DNA from: UBA9715 sp045629845
GTDB taxonomy: Bacteria > Actinomycetota > Coriobacteriia > Coriobacteriales > Eggerthellaceae
DNA: 9,425 nucleotides
Reading direction: 5' to 3'
Assembly: GCA_045629845.1 (NCBI GenBank)
Contig: JAZQRZ010000216.1
Location: 1-9,425, forward strand
The position numbers and the translations under genes were made by a program. Within the stretch, counting starts at the first letter, position 1; each line of letters begins with the position of its first letter. Shown piece after piece: positions 6,515-9,425 of this stretch. The notes below the pieces were generated by a model, which searched no databases, had not been told where the DNA came from, and saw only the letters and a program-made list of their open reading frames with translations.

Positions 6515-7351
6515 ATGACAGACGAAAAGCAGCAGCCTCAAGAAGGCGAACAAACGCAGCAAAATCAGCAGAATGTGCCACCGCAAGAAAAGATTAGTTA
6601 CACCAGACCTGATGGTGTAGAAATCGAAGTTCCTATTTATCGTGCGGGTATGCCCGAAGTGTTTGTTGCATTGCAACCGCCAACTGCTCAGCCCTACATC
6701 ATGGCAGCGCGTGATATGCCACCTCAGCAGATTGTCGACTTCTTTATCCCTCACGTAGAAGAAGTTGAAGAACTTCGCACCGATATGCTGAAACGCTTTT
6801 CGAAAACATCGTCGGATAAATGCCGCTATATGACTGGTGACGTTGCCTACGTTATGGGTCGCCCCTTCCAGCTGCGTGTTTATCCGCTAGGTAAAGCCAA
6901 CATGAAAAAGGCTGCACGTGGACGCGCTACAGCCAAGTATTCGCTTAACCCTGCCGTTAGCCTAATTACCTTGTATGTTGTTCATCCTCGTAATTTCGAC
7001 GAAGCTAAGCTTGCGTTTAATAGCTACGCAGAAGGCGTAATACTGCGTAACGCAACGGGTTTGGTTAATGATTTTGCCAATATTCTTATGCCTGGCACCA
7101 AGCCACCTACGGTTCGCATGCGCGCCATGCGTGACCGCTGGTCAAGCGATGAAGCAGGGGCGCTGTGGCTTTCAACAGACCTTATTCCCTACCCACCCGA
7201 TTGCTTGGTGCTTACCATTTGGCGCGAACTGGAAAAGAAGGCGGTTATTCCAGAGAATCTGGTTCAAGAACACTTCGAGCGCGTACTTCCTGGGTGGCGT
7301 GCCGCCCAGAAGATGCTAACTGAACGCGCAAAACCGTATTCAAATCAGTAA
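6515..7351 (+). CDS. YgjP/DUF45-like protein without the zinc-binding motif
   Basis: I read this 278-residue protein as a divergent member of the YgjP-like (DUF45, PF01863) metallopeptidase family. After a Gln-rich, probably disordered stretch (1-25), residues 29-80 look like the N-terminal strands and the 'raP..ms.eeI..Fi' segment (MAARDMPPQQIVDFFIPH), 105-123 match 'y..Ge.a.y.Gr.f.Lrv', and 201-270 follow the peptidase part (RMRAMRDRWSSDEAGALWLSTDL ... VLPGW). In active relatives the order is RWGSC, then HExxH, then NH. Here these are RWSSD (208-212), R-E-L-E-K (237-241), and P-E-N (246-248), so all three zinc ligands are gone while the general-base Glu238 remains. A soluble pseudoenzyme is inferred. 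Start: ATG with GAGGG 5 nt upstream, chosen over an upstream TTG that lies inside the palindrome. No operon partner: the flanking genes are divergent or have their own promoter. Confidence 0.8.
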   Translation: MTDEKQQPQEGEQTQQNQQNVPPQEKISYTRPDGVEIEVPIYRAGMPEVFVALQPPTAQPYIMAARDMPPQQIVDFFIPHVEEVEELRTDMLKRFSKTSSDKCRYMTGDVAYVMGRPFQLRVYPLGKANMKKAARGRATAKYSLNPAVSLITLYVVHPRNFDEAKLAFNSYAEGVILRNATGLVNDFANILMPGTKPPTVRMRAMRDRWSSDEAGALWLSTDLIPYPPDCLVLTIWRELEKKAVIPENLVQEHFERVLPGWRAAQKMLTERAKPYSNQ

Positions 7352-7398
7352 CTGCATTCGCTGACTAAAACCACCACTATTAAGAGCGAGTAAACTCA

Positions 7399-7441
7399 CC
7401 TATTTTTTGAACACTTTACCGTGTTAAAGCGTTCAAATAGG
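7399..7441. promoter_or_regulatory. Long dyad in the paaK promoter region (probable operator)
   Basis: TTGAACACTTTACC (7407-7420) and GTTAAAGCGTTCAA (7423-7436) are inverted repeats matching at 12 of 14 positions around a 2-bp centre. CCTATTT (7399-7405) and AAATAGG (7435-7441) lengthen the pairing outward, with a bulge of Ts. The dyad lies directly upstream of the TATGAT -10 of the ligase gene and covers the whole expected -35 area, the place for a repressor or activator dimer. It could instead serve as a terminator of the preceding gene, but on the plus strand the hairpin is not followed by Ts. Confidence 0.55.
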
Positions 7442-7442
7442 T

Positions 7443-7448
7443 TATGAT
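7443..7448 (+). promoter_or_regulatory. -10 element of the paaK-ACT promoter
   Basis: TATGAT (5 of 6 to consensus) stands 63 nt before the ATG. Seventeen bases upstream the sequence is CGTGTT, a poor -35, and that position is inside the dyad, so the promoter probably depends on a regulator bound there. Transcription would begin near 7455. Confidence 0.4.
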
Positions 7449-7468
7449 ACGCCCGCGTAATCATGTAA

Positions 7469-7489
7469 CCGAAGTAGTACGCGCTTCGG
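7469..7489 (+). other. Small stem-loop in the paaK 5' leader
   Basis: CCGAAG (7469-7474) pairs with CTTCGG (7484-7489) around a 9-nt loop, ending 10 nt before the AAAGG ribosome site (7499-7503). It is too short for a known riboswitch. It may tune translation or may be incidental. Confidence 0.3.
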
Positions 7490-7511
7490 GCATTCATGAA
7501 AGGTGTACCAC

Positions 7512-8819
7512 ATGGGGAGTAACAAGGATGTATTAACGTTGCCTCATGATCAACTCGAAGCTATACAGCTCGAGGGGATCAAGAAAACGGTCGTCAACTG
7601 CTACGAAAACATTCCGTTTTACAAGCAGAGCTTTGACGCTGCAGGCTTTGACCCGCATTCCATTACGTCGTTTGACGACCTGGCTAATGCTCCGTTTACC
7701 ACCAAGCAAGATTTGCGCGACAACTATCCATACGGCATGCTGGCTGTTCCCTTGAAGGATGTGCGCGAGATTCACATGTCTTCAGGTACGACGGGCATCG
7801 CCACCGTTGGCGCCTATACCGAGCACGACCTTGAAATCTGGGGTGATTGCTTTGCTCGTGGCGTCTTCTATTCCGATGGCGGCGAAGATGATGTTATGCA
7901 TGTTTGCTATGGCTATGGTCTGTTTACTGGCGGCCTTGGCGCCCACTACGGCGGTGTAGCTGCAGGCTGCACAACCATTCCCATGAGTGCTGGCAATACC
8001 GAACGTCAGATTCGCGTGTTGCGCGAAATGGGCTCGACCATCCTGTGCTGCACCCCAAGCTATGCAATGCACATTGCAGACACTGCTATTTCCATGGGTC
8101 TTGACCCTGCAAAAGACTTCCACCTGCGCGCAGGTATTCATGGCGCCGAAGCATTCAGCGACAACTTCCGCGCAGATCTTGAAAAGAAATTTGGCTACAA
8201 GGTGCTTGATGTGTACGGCCTGACCGAAACCATGGGCCCTGGCGTTGCTATCGAATGTCTTGAACAAAATGGTTTGCACTTGGCCGAAGATCACTTCTTC
8301 GCAGAAATCATCGATCCCGAAACAGGTAAGGTTCTGCCCGATGGCGAATGGGGCGAACTGGTTATCACCACTATCGACCGCGAAGCTTCGCCAGTAGTTC
8401 GCTATCGCACGCGCGACATCACGCGTATCATTCCTGGCGAATGCGCATGTGGTCGCACTCATCGTCGTATTGACCGCCTGCATGGTCGCACCGACGACAT
8501 GCTAATCATCCGCGGTGTCAACGTGTTCCCATCACAGATCGAAGACGTCATGAAGACGGTACCCGAACTTTCAAGCTGGTACCAAGTCGAACTGACTACT
8601 GTTTCGCATCTCGACCGCGTTACCCTCAAGGTCGAACTGGAACAAGGCTTCGACTTCGACGAAATTGCCGCTATCGAACGCCTGCAGAAGCAGGTAGAAT
8701 CCAAACTGAAGGCTGCACTTTCGGTTGGTATTAAGGTTAAGATTGTTGAACCGAAATCAATTCCGCGTTCTGAAGGCAAAGCAAAGCGTGTTATCGATCT
8801 TCGCGAAGGAAATGAATAA
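7512..8819 (+). CDS. Phenylacetate-CoA ligase family protein (PaaK-like, AMP-forming)
   Basis: A 435-residue acyl-adenylate enzyme that should join an aryl acid (phenylacetate, indoleacetate or a similar acid) to coenzyme A using ATP, in the cytosol. Visible motifs are the ATP loop SSGTTG (90-95), YGLTETMGPG (235-244), YRTRD with Asp302, CACGRTHRRIDRLHGRTDD (311-329), the hinge region DDMLIIRGVNVFPSQIE (328-344) and the C-terminal IPRSEGKAKRV with the likely catalytic Lys423. Length is normal for PaaK. The ATG was chosen over a GTG 9 nt upstream because AAAGG (7499-7503) is 8 nt before it and lies over the GTG. A double-ACT gene follows after 38 bp, a pairing known in anaerobes and archaea, often near indolepyruvate:ferredoxin oxidoreductase genes, which are not in this window. 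Exact substrate is therefore an inference. Confidence 0.95.
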   Translation: MGSNKDVLTLPHDQLEAIQLEGIKKTVVNCYENIPFYKQSFDAAGFDPHSITSFDDLANAPFTTKQDLRDNYPYGMLAVPLKDVREIHMSSGTTGIATVGAYTEHDLEIWGDCFARGVFYSDGGEDDVMHVCYGYGLFTGGLGAHYGGVAAGCTTIPMSAGNTERQIRVLREMGSTILCCTPSYAMHIADTAISMGLDPAKDFHLRAGIHGAEAFSDNFRADLEKKFGYKVLDVYGLTETMGPGVAIECLEQNGLHLAEDHFFAEIIDPETGKVLPDGEWGELVITTIDREASPVVRYRTRDITRIIPGECACGRTHRRIDRLHGRTDDMLIIRGVNVFPSQIEDVMKTVPELSSWYQVELTTVSHLDRVTLKVELEQGFDFDEIAAIERLQKQVESKLKAALSVGIKVKIVEPKSIPRSEGKAKRVIDLREGNE

Positions 8820-8843
8820 GAGTGCCTGCACGCTTATTCATTT
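8810..8843 (+). other. Inverted repeat spanning the paaK stop codon and paaK-ACT junction
   Basis: AAATGAATAAG (8810-8820) and CTTATTCATTT (8833-8843) are a perfect 11-bp inverted repeat. After one A/G mismatch GTGC and GCAC can extend the stem around a tiny loop. The paaK TAA (8817-8819) is inside the left arm and the right arm ends 3 nt before the TAGGAG ribosome site of the next gene. It is not followed by a T run, so it is more likely an mRNA stability, processing or translation-coupling element than a terminator. Confidence 0.6.
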
Positions 8844-8857
8844 AGATAGGAGCAATC

Positions 8858-9286
8858 ATGATTGATCAGATTACCGTTTTTCTGGAGAACTCCGAGGGTC
8901 GCCTGGCTGCCCTGTGTCGTACGTTAGCAGACGCAAAGGTTGATATGTCGGCACTTACCATTGCTGACACAACCGATTATGGTGTAGTTCGCATTATCTG
9001 CGACAACCCTTCTCGTGCACTTGAAGTTCTGAACGAGGCCGACTATCGCGCTGTAGCCACCAAGGTTTCCGCAATCCAGGTCCCCAATCGTCCAGGTGGT
9101 CTGGCTGAACTTCTGGAAACGCTTGATGCTATCAACTTGAACATCGAATACGGCTACTGCTTCTCGATTAACGGAGAAACCGCAGTTGACGTATTGAAGA
9201 TTCGCGGTGAAGCTCAGGCAGCCGATGCTGCTAAAGCAATCGAAGACGCAGGCTTCAAGTTGCTTACGCAAGAAGACTTGGTCTAA
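8858..9286 (+). CDS. Tandem ACT-domain protein
   Basis: A 142-residue cytosolic protein made of two ACT domains and nothing else: residues about 2-66 (IDQITVFLENSEGRLAALCR...) and about 70-138 (AIQVPNRPGGLAELLETLD...). Each has the beta-alpha-beta start with a Gly-Arg or Gly-Gly turn (ENSEGRLAAL, NRPGGLAELL) where ACT dimers usually bind an amino acid. There is no catalytic or DNA-binding domain. It very likely senses an amino acid, by context an aromatic one, and may tune the neighbouring aryl-CoA ligase or its pathway. This is inferred from the gene pair, not shown by sequence. The ATG start has a strong TAGGAG (8847-8852) 5 nt upstream. It is the last gene of the operon and is followed 20 bp later by a terminator. 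Confidence 0.93.
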   Translation: MIDQITVFLENSEGRLAALCRTLADAKVDMSALTIADTTDYGVVRIICDNPSRALEVLNEADYRAVATKVSAIQVPNRPGGLAELLETLDAINLNIEYGYCFSINGETAVDVLKIRGEAQAADAAKAIEDAGFKLLTQEDLV

Positions 9287-9306
9287 GCCTTCTCAAGGTT
9301 AAAACG

Positions 9307-9340
9307 AAAGCGGGGCGAGGAAATCCTCGACCCGCTTTTT
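9307..9340. terminator. Intrinsic terminator after the ACT gene, usable from both sides
   Basis: AAAGCGGG and CCCGCTTT with CGAGG and CCTCG form a 13-bp stem with one G/A mismatch and an AAAT loop, ending in TTTTT (9336-9340) on the plus strand. On the minus strand the stem ends in CTTTCGTTTT, so it may also end the convergent gene to its right. Confidence 0.88.
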
Positions 9341-9381
9341 CATGCTTTTGGCAAGACGGGTTGCTAGCGAGCCACCTAAGA

Positions 9382-9425
9382 TTAGTTACCTGCAGCGCGA
9401 GCAGCCTGATATTCGTCAACAAGCT
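9382..9425 (-). CDS. Possible C-terminal end of a convergent gene (partial)
   Basis: On the minus strand one frame reads LVDEYQAARAAGN and then TAA (9382-9384). It enters from beyond the window edge, so only 13 codons are visible and no family can be named. Support is contextual: a helical, Ala-rich ending followed 42 bp later by a terminator that works in this direction is the layout of a convergent gene end. Another minus frame is also open through this stretch, so the call is tentative. Confidence 0.45.
   Translation of the reverse strand, partial: LVDEYQAARAAGN

Noticed and set aside
7383..7408. GAGTAAACTC followed by TATTTTTT as a terminator of the YgjP-like gene.
   Set aside because: The stem is only 4 bp and the T run is part of the larger dyad. 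A weak terminator cannot be excluded but is not supported.
7782..8483. A 233-codon open frame on the minus strand inside the ligase gene.
   Set aside because: It is fully antisense to a confidently recognised PaaK, has no recognisable domain and no better ribosome site. It is an effect of codon bias on the opposite strand.
1..9425. CRISPR array, tRNA or rRNA genes, insertion sequence, prophage or toxin-antitoxin genes.
   Set aside because: I found no regularly spaced direct repeats, no cloverleaf or rRNA sequence, and no transposase or phage-like protein in any open frame.

Overview
This is a chromosomal housekeeping/accessory segment of an anaerobic bacterium, most likely an actinobacterium of the class Coriobacteriia (Eggerthellaceae- or Atopobiaceae-like). 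That placement is an inference from the gene mix (an MepA-type MATE pump, a large MalQ with an amylase-type N-terminus, a LUD-domain protein, and a PaaK ligase followed by a double-ACT protein), from the roughly even base composition, and from the compact layout. No rRNA, tRNA or phylogenetic marker other than a partial pyrG is present. I see no insertion sequence, integrase, phage gene or CRISPR array.

Layout, left to right. (1) 1-945 (+): the C-terminal ~314 residues of CTP synthase, including the whole glutamine amidotransferase domain. A perfect 18-bp terminator hairpin (1012-1050) separates it from the convergent next gene. (2) 1073-6380 (-): four genes on the minus strand, in transcription order an MBL-fold hydrolase of the PhnP type, a LUD-domain protein, a 4-alpha-glucanotransferase with a long amylase-like N-terminal region, and a MATE transporter. 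The LUD and MalQ genes are only 27 bp apart and look co-transcribed. The transporter has its own plausible promoter with a CRP-like palindrome upstream. (3) 6381-6514: a divergent intergenic region with a strong REP-like palindrome. (4) 6515-7351 (+): a YgjP/DUF45-like protein whose zinc-binding HExxH motif is lost. (5) 7352-7511: a promoter region with a long dyad over the expected -35 region. (6) 7512-9286 (+): PaaK-type aryl-CoA ligase and a double ACT-domain protein, an apparent two-gene operon with a long inverted repeat in the junction, closed by a terminator (9307-9340). (7) 9382-9425 (-): the probable last 13 codons of a convergent gene.

Functionally these are mostly independent units: nucleotide synthesis (PyrG), maltodextrin/glycogen conversion (MalQ), drug or metabolite export (MATE), activation of an aryl acid to its CoA thioester (PaaK) with a probable amino-acid-sensing partner (ACT). 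The items most worth a second look are the apparently zinc-less YgjP-like protein, the MalQ whose N-terminus looks like a GH13 enzyme with its catalytic barrel removed, and the palindromes around paaK and in the 6.46 kb divergent region. I did not find a clearly new multi-gene system.
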